Shown here piece after piece: positions 25,491 to 33,594 of a stretch of DNA of 44,404 nucleotides (position 1 is the first letter of the stretch; each line of letters begins with the position of its first letter). A program made the position numbers and the translations under genes. The stretch is from Mycobacterium sp. GTDB taxonomy: Bacteria > Actinomycetota > Actinomycetes > Mycobacteriales > Mycobacteriaceae. Location: assembly GCA_025965975.1 (NCBI GenBank), contig JAOPVX010000062.1, forward strand, positions 1 through 44,404, given 5' to 3'. Below the pieces are notes generated by a model. That model had not been told where the DNA came from and searched no databases. It saw only the letters and a list, made by a program, of their open reading frames with translations.

Positions 25491-26089
25491 CGAGCCCGTC
25501 CGCGACGATCACGCCGAATTGGCGAGGCGCCGCGCGCTCACCGAGGACGCGGCCCGACGCGGTCGAGCGCCGGCATGCCGGCAGCGGCCGAACCGCACGG
25601 GAGAACATCGAAGATCTCGTCGACGAGGGCTCGTTCGTCGAGTACGGACGGTTCGCAATCGCCGCCCAGCGATTTCGCCGTGATCTGGCCGAGCTGATCG
25701 AGCGCACGCCCGCGGACGGGCTCGTCGCGGGCACGGCACGCTACGGACTCGGTGCTCAGGCAATGGTCGGTGGCAGTCTGCACGAACCGCTGCTCACCGT
25801 GGCATGGCCGGGCGCCCACCTCGGCCCGATGGGCCTCGAGGGAGCCGTCCGCCTTGGGCTACGCAAGGAGCTCGAACAGATCGCCGACGACGACGAACGT
25901 GAAGACCGCGTCCGGAAGGCAACAGCCGCCGCGCAGGAAAATGCCAAGGCGCTCAACGCGGCCGCGCTGTTCGAGATCGACGACGTCATCGATCCCGCCG
26001 ATACCCGCGGCCTCATCGCCACGACCCTCGTTGCGGCGTCTTCGCGTGAACAGTCGCCGGGCCGAGCGCGGTTCGTGGACACCTGGTAA
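25477..26089 (+). pseudogene. Acyl-CoA carboxylase carboxyltransferase remnant, frameshifted and internally deleted
   Basis: The first frame from ATG 25477 (overlapping the DivIVA-like gene) reads ELARRRALTEDAARR. Around 25560 it shifts and continues as GRTARENIEDLVDEGSFVEYG and RTPADGLVAGTARYG, which is the N-terminal part of biotin-dependent carboxyltransferases. It then jumps directly to AQAMVGGSLHEPLLTVAWP and LGPMGLEGAVRLGLRKELE, followed by ALFEIDDVIDPADTRGLI, the C-terminal part of the same family. Roughly 300 central residues are missing, so the product cannot be catalytic. The frame ends with TAA at 26087-26089. The closeness of the two halves shows a single in-frame deletion at about 25755, plus one frameshift. 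Confidence 0.82.
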
Positions 26090-26359
26090 GTGCGAAGCTG
26101 GGACGGTGCCGCCATGGCGCCTCTCGGCGAGGAGTCGCTCGAAGCGACGATTCTGGGTGGGGCCCGGGGCATGCCCGGCACCGTCGCATGATCCAACCGC
26201 CCGCCGGGACGGGATATTCCGGCCACATGACTGCGCGACCGGGTAGCCGCCGAGGCGGATCCCGCGCACAGCATGCGGCGCTACCAGATCGCCACTGAGG
26301 GGCAACACACGGCCGCTAGGCCGGCGGTTGCCCCACCGTCGTCATGTTCGACGTGTGCT
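26090..26359. other. Non-coding stretch between the carboxyltransferase remnant and the L,D-transpeptidase leader
   Basis: No gene is supported. A 25-codon frame from 26114 (MAPLGEESLEATILGG) has no recognisable relatives and no convincing ribosome site. The stretch is probably further remnant of the broken gene upstream. Confidence 0.4.
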
Positions 26360-26415
26360 GCGTCACAACGGACATGAGAACGCATCGACGTTGTGACGCC
26401 GCTGTCGAGACAGCG
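26360..26415. promoter_or_regulatory. Two adjoining strong inverted repeats in front of the L,D-transpeptidase gene
   Basis: GCGTCACAACG (26360-26370) and CGTTGTGACGC (26389-26399) form 11-bp perfect arms with an 18-base loop. They abut CGCTGTC-GA-GACAGCG (26400-26415), a second perfect stem with 7-bp arms. The pair ends 57 bases before the proposed TTG start. Possible roles are a terminator for upstream transcription, an attenuator, or operators. Their presence makes it unlikely that this stretch is translated as part of the transpeptidase. Confidence 0.55.
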
Positions 26416-26472
26416 CCGTCGGGCGAGCCCTACGATTGGGCTTCCCCGTCATCGAGTCATGAAATTTCACCA

Positions 26473-27747
26473 TTGTTAGATATCGACCGTCAGCGCAGAC
26501 GCGCGTCACTCGCGATCGTCCTGCTGCTCGCGGCCGCGTTGCTGCCGGCATCGGCAACCGCGGCGAAGGCGGGCTGCCCAGGCTGCGGTACCGCACTGGC
26601 GAGTCGACCCACCGTCGCGACCGCGGCACCCGTGCCGCCGCCGGCGCCTGCGATGATCACGCTCACCCCGGCGCCCGCGGCTCACGATGTCTCACCCACC
26701 GCGCCGGTCCTGGTGCGCGCGTCGGCAGGAACGCTCACCGATGTGCATATGGTCAACGAGAACGGGAAGCCGATTGCGGGCATCATGACGCCCGATCGCC
26801 TCGCGTGGAAACCGGCCGTGCCGCTGGGCTACGGCAGGACTTACACACTGACGGTGCGCAGTCGCGGAGCGGGTGGCATGCCCGCCGCCCAGACGTCGAC
26901 CTTCTCGACATTGACGCCAAGCGGCCAAACCTCCGTCGAGCTGACGACGACCTCAGGAGCAGCATTGGCCGACGGCGCGACGTACGGGATCGGGACCGTC
27001 ATCGTCGCCCGCTTCGACGAACCGATCAGCGACCGCGCCGCAGCCGAACGCCGACTGGTCATCACCACCAACCCGCCGGTGGCCGGTTCCTGGTACTGGG
27101 TCGACGACCAAACCGCACACTGGCGCCCGGAACGCTACTTCGCGCCGGGCACCACCGTCACCGCGGCGGCCGACATCTACGGGGCCGCACTCGGCGACGG
27201 CCTGTACGGCCAGGACGACGCTCGCGTGTCGGTGCGGATCGGCGATGCCCACGTCTCGATCGCCGACGACACCACCAAGCAGGTCAGCGTCTACGACAAC
27301 GGTGCGCTCGTGCGCACCATGCCGACGTCGATGGGCATGGGAGGCACCGAAACCATCGGCGGCACCACGCTGTCGTTCTGGACTCCGCCGGGCATCTACA
27401 CCGTAATGGACAAAGCGAACCCGGTGATCATGGACTCCTCCACCTTCGGCCTACCGATCAACTCGCGGCTTGGCTATCGCGAGACGATCCCGTATGCCAC
27501 CCGGATCAGCACAGACGGCATCTATCTTCACCAACTCAATGCGACGGTATGGGCGCAGGGCCACACCAACACCTCGCACGGCTGCCTGAACCTGAACTCC
27601 GAGAACGCCCGGTGGTTCTTCGACTTCTCGATACCCGGCGATGTCGTCGAGATCCGCAACACCGGCGGCAAGCCGTTGCAAGTGTGGCAGAACGGCGACT
27701 GGACGATCCCGTCCGACCAGTGGCGCGCAGGCAGCGCCCTGCGCTGA
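26473..27747 (+). CDS. L,D-transpeptidase (Ig-like domains plus YkuD catalytic domain)
   Basis: Exported enzyme that makes 3-3 cross-links in peptidoglycan. The N-terminus has RQRRRASLAIVLLLAAALLPASATAAKAG, a signal peptide or anchor, then a Pro/Ala-rich linker, two Ig-like segments (ITLTPAPAAHDVSPTAPVLV, TYTLTVRSRG; YGIGTVIVARFDEPI) and the YkuD domain from about residue 255. The catalytic motif is HTNTSHGCLNLN with the nucleophilic cysteine at residue 371 (27583-27585); IYLHQLN supplies the upstream His. I propose the TTG at 26473; an ATG at 26344 would translate through two strong inverted repeats and adds 43 residues without character. It could correspond to one of the five Ldt classes of mycobacteria, which I cannot fix. 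A hairpin follows the gene. Confidence 0.88.
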   Translation: MLDIDRQRRRASLAIVLLLAAALLPASATAAKAGCPGCGTALASRPTVATAAPVPPPAPAMITLTPAPAAHDVSPTAPVLVRASAGTLTDVHMVNENGKPIAGIMTPDRLAWKPAVPLGYGRTYTLTVRSRGAGGMPAAQTSTFSTLTPSGQTSVELTTTSGAALADGATYGIGTVIVARFDEPISDRAAAERRLVITTNPPVAGSWYWVDDQTAHWRPERYFAPGTTVTAAADIYGAALGDGLYGQDDARVSVRIGDAHVSIADDTTKQVSVYDNGALVRTMPTSMGMGGTETIGGTTLSFWTPPGIYTVMDKANPVIMDSSTFGLPINSRLGYRETIPYATRISTDGIYLHQLNATVWAQGHTNTSHGCLNLNSENARWFFDFSIPGDVVEIRNTGGKPLQVWQNGDWTIPSDQWRAGSALR

Positions 27748-27844
27748 AGGATAGAAAGTCCTGAAACCACCATGGAATTCACCTTTGCTGACCGCGCGGC
27801 TACAGCCCGCGCCACCACCCGACCGGCCGCGGCGCCATGGCCAG

Positions 27845-27875
27845 ACCGGATCCGCTTAGCGGTGGCTGATCCGGT
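27845..27875. terminator. Hairpin between two convergent genes
   Basis: ACCGGATC (27845-27852) pairs perfectly with GATCCGGT (27868-27875) around a 15-base loop. It sits between the end of the L,D-transpeptidase gene and the end of the convergent exported-protein gene and can work in both directions. Confidence 0.55.
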
Positions 27876-27907
27876 GTGGCCGTGCTCGAGCAGGGTTCTG
27901 CGTCAGT

Positions 27908-28213
27908 TCAGCCGATTCCAACACCGAAACCAAACCCACCGTCGTCCGGATGATTCGGGCACGAGACGTCGACGTAGGCAGTCGTGCGGCTAGCGGGGGT
28001 ATCACCGGGAATGTTGACCCCAGTCACCTGGCACACGTCCAGTGGCTCGGTGTTGTAGCCGCTGACCCAGTTGATCTGAACGTCGTAACCCTTACTCTTC
28101 AGATCGTCGATGACGGTGCTGGCCGATCCGCCTGCAGCGGCGACAGGCGCAAGTGCAACAGTTGCAGCCGCGGCGAGCACCAGCGGCACTAAATGCCTCG
28201 GCTTAAGAGTCAC
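27908..28213 (-). CDS. Small exported mycobacterial protein of unknown function
   Basis: Protein of 101 residues with a clear signal peptide (MTLKPRHLVPLVLAAAATVALAPVAAAGG) and a mature part of about 70 residues: STVIDDLKSKGYDVQINWVSGYNTEPLDVCQVTGVNIPG, DVSCPNHPDDGG and a glycine-rich tail. Two cysteines in the mature part may form a disulfide. The pattern occurs in many small mycobacterial secreted proteins, none with an assigned function. The GTG at 28213 was chosen because GGAGG lies five bases upstream of it. A TTG four codons earlier would overlap that ribosome site. It is divergent from the ECF sigma factor gene. Confidence 0.75.
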   Translation of the reverse strand: MTLKPRHLVPLVLAAAATVALAPVAAAGGSASTVIDDLKSKGYDVQINWVSGYNTEPLDVCQVTGVNIPGDTPASRTTAYVDVSCPNHPDDGGFGFGVGIG

Positions 28214-28337
28214 TGGAGCCTCCAAACAACTGGGACTTGTGGTCCATGTTACGTACGAATTCCCCTGCTTTACATGTGGAAATGCGCGCGCCCCGTACCT
28301 GGCGCGGTTACCACCATTGGCGTCGTTCGGCAGTTGG

Positions 28338-28363
28338 TGAACCGGGGGTGGTGCTACCTCGTT
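28338..28363 (+). promoter_or_regulatory. SigL-type promoter of the sigma factor gene
   Basis: TGAACC at 28338-28343, a 16-base spacer, then CGTT at 28360-28363. This agrees with the promoter described for M. tuberculosis SigL (TGAACC ... CGT). The start codon lies 61 bases downstream. It implies that the sigma factor activates its own gene. Confidence 0.7.
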
Positions 28364-28424
28364 GCAGTAGTTAGGGTCCGGGGGCGGTGCCAGCTGCGGA
28401 GGGTGTTTCCGGCGGGAGCGCGGG

Positions 28425-28940
28425 ATGGACGGTCCGGATTCCGGCGAATTGCGGTGGCTCTACGACGAGCATGCGGCCGCGTTATATCGGTATGCGCTAC
28501 TGCTCACCGGTAATCGCGCCCGCGCGGCGAACGTCGTGCAGGAAACTGTGCTGCGCGCCAGACGAGACCCTGAAGTCGCCGATTCCCCTGCGCCATCGGC
28601 GCGGGCGTGGCTTTTCACCGTCGCCCGCAACATGATCATCGACGATCAGCGCAGCGCGGGGTTCTCGAACGAAATCGGCGTTCCCGACCCGGGGTGGCCT
28701 GATCGCGCCGCGCCAGAGGAAGTCAACGCCGCCGTGGACCGGCTGCTGCTCGGCGACGCGTTGGCGCAGTTGCCCGCTGACGATCGCGCCGTGGTTCACC
28801 GCGCGTACTACCGGGGCTGCACAACAGCCCAGATCGCGGCCGACCTGCACATTGCGGAAGGGACGGTGAAGTCGAGGCTGCACGACGCCGTTCGGGCGTT
28901 ATGGTTGCAGTTGCGTGAAATGGGGGTCGCGCTGCAGTGA
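28425..28940 (+). CDS. sigL: ECF sigma factor, SigL-like
   Basis: RNA polymerase sigma factor of 171 residues with only regions 2 and 4. Region 2 (about 8-80) shows LRWLYDEHAAALYRYALLLTGNRARAANVVQETVLRAR and ARAWLFTVARNMIIDDQRS. Region 4 (about 105-160) shows DALAQLPADDRAVVHRAYYRGCTTAQIAADLHIAEGTVKSRLHDAVRAL. The match to M. tuberculosis SigL is close along its length, including the sequence ARAWLFTVARNMIID. Its own promoter has the SigL consensus. Unlike M. tuberculosis, where the anti-sigma gene follows in the same operon, the anti-sigma gene here is on the other strand and faces it, 22 bases away. SigL controls envelope and secreted-protein genes in M. tuberculosis, which fits the neighbours. 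Confidence 0.9.
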   Translation: MDGPDSGELRWLYDEHAAALYRYALLLTGNRARAANVVQETVLRARRDPEVADSPAPSARAWLFTVARNMIIDDQRSAGFSNEIGVPDPGWPDRAAPEEVNAAVDRLLLGDALAQLPADDRAVVHRAYYRGCTTAQIAADLHIAEGTVKSRLHDAVRALWLQLREMGVALQ

Positions 28941-28962
28941 CACTCCGCGTTCTGCCCGCCGG

Positions 28963-29706
28963 TCACAGGGTGCGCTGCAGGAGGACGTTTCCGCTGTCAG
29001 CGGAAACGATTTGTACTGTGGCGATCTGGTCGATCGGCATCGACGTGCTCCCGCCGGGAGTTGCGCGCGCGCCCTTGACCGCCATCCAGGTGGCCAGTCG
29101 GTCGTGATTGCCGTCGCGGCCGACCACCACCATCGCCAGCCTGCCCGGGGGTAGGTCTCCGCCGGGAACGGAGGTGCCCGCTTCCGCCGGGTAGGTGCAA
29201 TTCATGTCGATTTGGGTTCCCCAGTCCTGGCCGGTCACCGTCACCGTTGCGGTCAGCTCGGTAGCCGCCACCGACGTCATCGTCAGCGCGGACGCGTCGG
29301 CCCGCGTCGGGACCGAAGCCGGTGCACCCTGATGGAATGGCACACCGGCCAGCACACCGATCACCATCACGACGGCCGCCGCAGCGGCCACCGCCCACGT
29401 CGCCAAGCGCGAATTGCGGCGCCGCCGGCTCACGGTGGCCAACAGCGATGTCAACACGCGCGGGCTGAGCTCGTCCGATCCGCCGGCATCGATCGCAGCG
29501 ACCTCGTCGACGCTCAGTTGCCCAAGAAGCGCAGGCATGCCGCTGAGCTCGTCGACGGATTGACGGCACGACTGGCAGCCGAGCAGGTGCACCTCATACT
29601 CGCGCCGGTCGACGTCGGACAACGAGCCCAGCACGTAGGCTGCGTCCCACAGCGCGTACTCGTCGCTGTGGCCCACGAGCGACAGCGCGCGCGGTGAAAC
29701 CTCCAT
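28963..29706 (-). CDS. rslA: Zinc-type transmembrane anti-sigma factor, RslA-like
   Basis: Protein of 247 residues. The N-terminal cytosolic anti-sigma domain (about 1-85) has EYALWDAAYVLGSLSDVDRREYEVHLLGCQSCRQ with the HxxxCxxC zinc motif at His40, Cys44 and Cys47, as in RslA, where oxidation releases zinc and the sigma factor. One membrane helix follows (LATWAVAAAAAVVMVIGVLAGV) and an extracellular domain of about 115 residues (ATELTATVTVTGQDWGTQIDMNCTYPAEAG) as in other mycobacterial RslA proteins. It faces the sigma gene convergently, but its own promoter has the same SigL-type elements, so feedback inhibition is preserved. The ATG at 29706 has a GGGAGG ribosome site. Confidence 0.9.
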   Translation of the reverse strand: MEVSPRALSLVGHSDEYALWDAAYVLGSLSDVDRREYEVHLLGCQSCRQSVDELSGMPALLGQLSVDEVAAIDAGGSDELSPRVLTSLLATVSRRRRNSRLATWAVAAAAAVVMVIGVLAGVPFHQGAPASVPTRADASALTMTSVAATELTATVTVTGQDWGTQIDMNCTYPAEAGTSVPGGDLPPGRLAMVVVGRDGNHDRLATWMAVKGARATPGGSTSMPIDQIATVQIVSADSGNVLLQRTL

Positions 29707-29724
29707 TGCGACCTCCCACCCGGT

Positions 29725-29752
29725 AACACGACGTAGAACCGTCTGTAGTTCA
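29725..29752 (-). promoter_or_regulatory. SigL-type promoter of the anti-sigma factor gene
   Basis: On the minus strand TGAACT (29752-29747), a 16-base spacer, then CGTGTT (29730-29725). The -10 box matches the SigL form CGTGTT and the -35 box differs by one base from TGAACC. The start codon is 18 bases past the -10 box, leaving a short leader with the GGGAGG ribosome site. Confidence 0.65.
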
Positions 29753-30289
29753 CCGCCGCCGCTCCAAAAATACCTGGTCAGCGTTCCAGAAAGCCCATCG
29801 CCCTTGCCCTCATCAGCGCGACCGTCCTGGTGATCGCCCTACTTCGCGCTCGCCGCGGTGCGCGGATGGGCGCTCCTGAGCCGACATCGAGCATCGACGA
29901 CAGGCGGCAATCGGTTGGCACACGATCTGGCGGTAGTGTACAGCTAATGCAAAGCAGATAAATTCATTTGCTTACGGCCTGCATGCCGGCGACCGAGCAA
30001 ACTGTACTAAGTCAGTTTCCGCGGCAGGCGGCGCTGCCAGCGGACGCAAGTGGCCGGCGAGGGCGGGCGAACCGTTGGTCGTTGCGGCACATCCGGTGGC
30101 AGCAAGTCCTGTACCCACAGCTGCGAGTGCGGCTGCTAGCGGTCGCATTGTGCGACGATGAACCGCGGACCGATTTGCCGCGGTTTGCCGGTACCCTACA
30201 AAGCCGGGACAGAGCGTTCAGTGTGGGAAGCAGACAAGCTCCCGCACTCGTCCGTCTGCGGACCGAATTTTCAACGCGCAGCATTAGCG
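29753..30289. other. 537-base gap without a recognisable gene
   Basis: The gap between the anti-sigma gene and the end of ptsH holds no supported coding sequence: open frames on both strands are arginine- and serine-rich shadows. It contains a small AT-rich inverted repeat (GCAAA at 29949-29953 with TTTGC at 29967-29971) in a locally AT-rich patch (GATAAATTCATTTG), which might be a regulatory or terminator remnant. Confidence 0.5.
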
Positions 30290-30547
30290 CTAGGCGTCGA
30301 GGTCTTGCCGGACCAGCTCGGCGACGGTTTTGAGCGCGTCCTCGTCGTCGGAGGCGACGGTCACCTCTGCGCCGTTGCCAGCACCCAGCGTCATGATCAT
30401 CAGGGCCGAGCCGGCATCGACGGGCTCACCGCCGTCCATCGAGAGTGTGACGGGTACGCCGGCACTCACGACAGCTTCGGCGATGATGGCCGCCGGCCTG
30501 GCGTGTAGTCCGATGGCCGAGCCGACGATGACGGTCTTGGCGGGCAT
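30290..30547 (-). CDS. ptsH: Phosphocarrier protein HPr
   Basis: General PTS phosphocarrier (85 aa), receiving phosphate from EI and passing it to EIIA of the fructose transporter. The active-site histidine is His15 in SAIGLHARPAAII. The region around Ser47 (DAGSALMIMTLGAGNG) corresponds to the regulatory serine loop of Gram-positive HPr, although no HPr kinase gene is visible here. It is the last gene of the fru operon, 33 bases after ptsF. A ribosome site (GGAG) precedes the ATG. Confidence 0.95.
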   Translation of the reverse strand: MPAKTVIVGSAIGLHARPAAIIAEAVVSAGVPVTLSMDGGEPVDAGSALMIMTLGAGNGAEVTVASDDEDALKTVAELVRQDLDA

Positions 30548-30580
30548 GGGGTTCTCCTTCGTAGTGGTTGGTGTGCGGTC

Positions 30581-32602
30581 TTAGGCGGTGGCCAGCGCGG
30601 GCGTCTCGTCGACGTCGACGCCGGCCTTTGCGAACTGTTTGGCGGCGATGACGGCCAGCGCGCCTGCGATCGTCCCGACCGCAAGGGCGACCAGGAACCA
30701 CAGCAGGTTGCCGATCGCGAAGAACACGAAGATGCCGCCGTGAGGGGCCCTGAGGGTCACCTCGAAGGCCATGATCAACGCACCGGTGATCGCGCCGCCG
30801 AACATCATCGATGGGATGACCCGCAGCGGGTCGGCGGCCGCGAACGGAATGGCGCCCTCGGAGATGAAGCATGCGCCGAGAAGCCATGCGGCCCTGCCGT
30901 TCTCCCGCTCCGGCTCAGTGAACAGGCCGGGCCGGATGGTCGAGGCCAGCGCCATCGCCAGCGGGGGCACCATGCCCGCGGCCATCACGGCAGCCATGAT
31001 TTCGAATGACGCAAGCGTGCCCGCAACGAGTCCGGCGGTGGCAAACGCGTAGGCCGCCTTGTTGACAGGGCCGCCCAGGTCGAAGCACATCATCAGGCCG
31101 AGGATGATGCCCAGAAGGATCGCCGAGGTGCCGGACATCCCGGTGAGCCAGTTCGTCAGGCTGGTGGTGACCCAGGCGAGCGGGCGACCGAGCAGCATGA
31201 ACATCAATAGACCGACGGCCAGCGAGGCGAAGAGCGGAATGATGACCACGGGCATCAAACCCCTGAACCATTGCGGCACCCTGATACCGCTGATCCACAG
31301 GGCCGTGAACCCGGCGATCAGGCCGCCGACGATACCGCCGATGAACCCGGCGCCGACGAACACTGCAACCGCACCAGCGGTGAAACCCGGTGCGATACCG
31401 GGCCGGTCGGCGATCGCGAAGGCGATGTAGCCGGCCAGCGCCGGGACCAGGAACGAAAACGCCAGCCCGCCCAGGCTGAACAGGACCGCGCCGATATATT
31501 GCGCAAGGCCGCCGCTTGGCAGATTGGTCAGCGAGTTGGTTAGCGCGATGATGTTGCCCAGCGACTGTGACTGCCCCGCAGGCTTGTTGGCGATCTCGTA
31601 GCCGCCGAACAAGAAACCCAGCGCGATGAGCAGCCCGCCGGCCGCGACGAACGGGATCATGTAGCTCACGCCGGTCAGCAGGATCTGCCTGGTCCTGGTG
31701 CCCCAACCAACGCCGCCGGCGGTTGTCGCCGTCGACGCGGCGGCGGGCTCGCCGCCCCCTTGCACGCGAGGCGCTGCTGGATCGGCCGATGCAGCGAGCG
31801 CCTCGGCCACCATCTTGTCCGGTTCGTTGATGGCGCGTTTGACGCCGGATGCCACGACGGGCTTGCCTGCGAACCGCTGCTTGTCCTTGACCCCGACGTC
31901 GGTGGCGAAGATGACCGCGTCGGCTTCGGCGATAGTCGCCGCCGACAGCGGTGTGCTGCCCGACGAGCCCTGCGTCTCCACATGAAGCGTCGCGCCTGCC
32001 TTCTTCGCGGCGGCGACCAGCGAATCGGCGGCCATGTAGGTGTGGGCGATGCCGGTCGGGCATGCGGTGACCGCGACAAGCGTCTTGGCGGCAGCCTTTA
32101 GCGGTTCGGCTGCGGGCTTGGGTTTTTCTGGCGTCGCATTGAGGACGCCGTCGACCAGCTCGACGACTTCGCCGGGCGTCGTCGCGTTGCGGAGCGACTC
32201 GACGAAGTCCTTGCGCACAAGGGCCCTGGCGAGGCTGGACAGCAGTTTCATGTGCTCGGCTGCGCCGGCTTCTGGAGCCGCGATGAGGAACGCCAGGTCC
32301 GCTGGCCCGTCGGGCGCCCCGAAGTCGACGGCCGGGTTCAGCCGGGCGAACCCGATCGAGGCGGTGTCGACGTACGGCGATCGGCAGTGCGGGATCGCGA
32401 TGCCGCCGGGCAGCCCGGTGGCCGACTGCTCCTCGCGCGCCATCGCCGCGGCGATCAGCCCCTCGGTGTCGGTGGTGCGTCCGGCGTCGGCGAGCCGTTT
32501 GACGAGCCGGGCGATAACCGTCTGCTTGTCGCCCCCGTCGACATCGATGTCGAGCAGGACCAGATCGGTGTTGATGATCGGCTGTGCTGCGGTGCTGGTC
32601 AT
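30581..32602 (-). CDS. ptsF: PTS fructose transporter, EIIABC fusion
   Basis: Membrane permease of 673 residues that takes up fructose and delivers fructose 1-phosphate. Domain order is EIIA (about 1-155, phosphorylated His72 in IAIPHCRSPYVD), EIIB (about 172-275, Cys181 in VAVTACPTGIAHTYMAAD), then EIIC (about 310-650) with eight or more membrane helices (LLTGVSYMIPFVAAGGLLIALGFLFGGY, LIAGFTALWI, ILGLMMCFDLGGPVNKAAYAFA). The start overlaps the fruK stop as ATGA. With HPr, EI and FruK all encoded alongside, the full fructose pathway is present. Confidence 0.95.
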   Translation of the reverse strand: MTSTAAQPIINTDLVLLDIDVDGGDKQTVIARLVKRLADAGRTTDTEGLIAAAMAREEQSATGLPGGIAIPHCRSPYVDTASIGFARLNPAVDFGAPDGPADLAFLIAAPEAGAAEHMKLLSSLARALVRKDFVESLRNATTPGEVVELVDGVLNATPEKPKPAAEPLKAAAKTLVAVTACPTGIAHTYMAADSLVAAAKKAGATLHVETQGSSGSTPLSAATIAEADAVIFATDVGVKDKQRFAGKPVVASGVKRAINEPDKMVAEALAASADPAAPRVQGGGEPAAASTATTAGGVGWGTRTRQILLTGVSYMIPFVAAGGLLIALGFLFGGYEIANKPAGQSQSLGNIIALTNSLTNLPSGGLAQYIGAVLFSLGGLAFSFLVPALAGYIAFAIADRPGIAPGFTAGAVAVFVGAGFIGGIVGGLIAGFTALWISGIRVPQWFRGLMPVVIIPLFASLAVGLLMFMLLGRPLAWVTTSLTNWLTGMSGTSAILLGIILGLMMCFDLGGPVNKAAYAFATAGLVAGTLASFEIMAAVMAAGMVPPLAMALASTIRPGLFTEPERENGRAAWLLGACFISEGAIPFAAADPLRVIPSMMFGGAITGALIMAFEVTLRAPHGGIFVFFAIGNLLWFLVALAVGTIAGALAVIAAKQFAKAGVDVDETPALATA

Positions 32603-33594
32603 GGCGATACTTTCGTGTTGGTGTTGGCGAGATCAGGGGCAATCGGCGTCACTCGGACGGCATCGAGGTCGACCTGGGCCGGTGCGGGGAGGGCGGATCC
32701 GGGCAGCGCGGCCGCGGCGCTTCCGTACGCGACCGCCATCTGCAGGCGCTTGGGGGGAACCGCCCCGCCCACGTCGGCGCGGAGGTAGCCGGCCAGCGAG
32801 GCGTCGCCGGCGCCGACGGTGCTGCGCGCGACGATGGGCGCCGGCGTGGCCATCCAGCTGCCGGTCTGATCGACGAGTACCGCCCCTGCGGCGCCAAGGG
32901 TGGCGAGCACCGCGCGCACGCCGCGGTCGACCAGCTGACGGGCTGCCGAGACGACGGGCTCTGGATCGCCTTGGGCGACCGCGGCTTCCAGCGCCTGCGG
33001 CGAGTGGCCGAGCACGCCTGCGAGCTCCTCGGCATTCGGCTTGATCAAGTCGGGGGCGGCCCGGTCGAGGGATTCGACGAGGGCCGCGAGAGGACGTTCG
33101 GAGGTGTCGATAGCGACCCGGCACGGATACGGCTCGAGCAGCGCGACGACGTCGGCGTACCACTGGTCCGGCACACCCGGCGGCAGCGAACCGGACAGCA
33201 CAACCCACGCTGCGGTCTCTGCGCTCGCGACCACGGACCGGGTCAGCGCGTCGAGGGCGGCGGCATGCAGCGCGGCCCCCGGCTCGTTGAGTTTTGTTGT
33301 GGTGCCGTCGTGTTCGGTGATGGCGAGGTTGGTCCGCACCGCACCGGCGCTCGGCACACACCGAAACGGCACCGCGCTGGCTTGAAGGGCGGCCACCAGC
33401 GGATCGTTGGCGGGGGCGGGCAGCACCGCCACGGCGTCAAGCCCGGCCAGCGTCAACGCGCGTGCGACGTTGACGCCCTTACCTCCTGGTTCGGTGGTCA
33501 CCGACGAAACCCGGTGCACTGCACCGCGGGTGAGCGGCGCGCTTAGCGTGACCGTGCGGTCGATGCTCGGGTTGGGGGTGACGGTGACGATCAT
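32599..33594 (-). CDS. fruK: 1-phosphofructokinase
   Basis: PfkB-family sugar kinase (331 aa) converting fructose 1-phosphate to fructose 1,6-bisphosphate with ATP. Signatures are MIVTVTPNPSIDRTVTL at the N-terminus, EPGGKGVNVARALTLAG and the catalytic VGAGDASLAGYL near the C-terminus. Its start overlaps the fruR stop as ATGA, and its stop overlaps the ptsF start, so FruR, FruK and PtsF are probably translated in a coupled way. Confidence 0.94.
   Translation of the reverse strand: MIVTVTPNPSIDRTVTLSAPLTRGAVHRVSSVTTEPGGKGVNVARALTLAGLDAVAVLPAPANDPLVAALQASAVPFRCVPSAGAVRTNLAITEHDGTTTKLNEPGAALHAAALDALTRSVVASAETAAWVVLSGSLPPGVPDQWYADVVALLEPYPCRVAIDTSERPLAALVESLDRAAPDLIKPNAEELAGVLGHSPQALEAAVAQGDPEPVVSAARQLVDRGVRAVLATLGAAGAVLVDQTGSWMATPAPIVARSTVGAGDASLAGYLRADVGGAVPPKRLQMAVAYGSAAAALPGSALPAPAQVDLDAVRVTPIAPDLANTNTKVSP

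Noticed and set aside
26344-26472. Upstream ATG for the L,D-transpeptidase
   Set aside because: The added 43 residues have no family resemblance and would be read through two strong inverted repeats; the signal peptide starts after the TTG at 26473.
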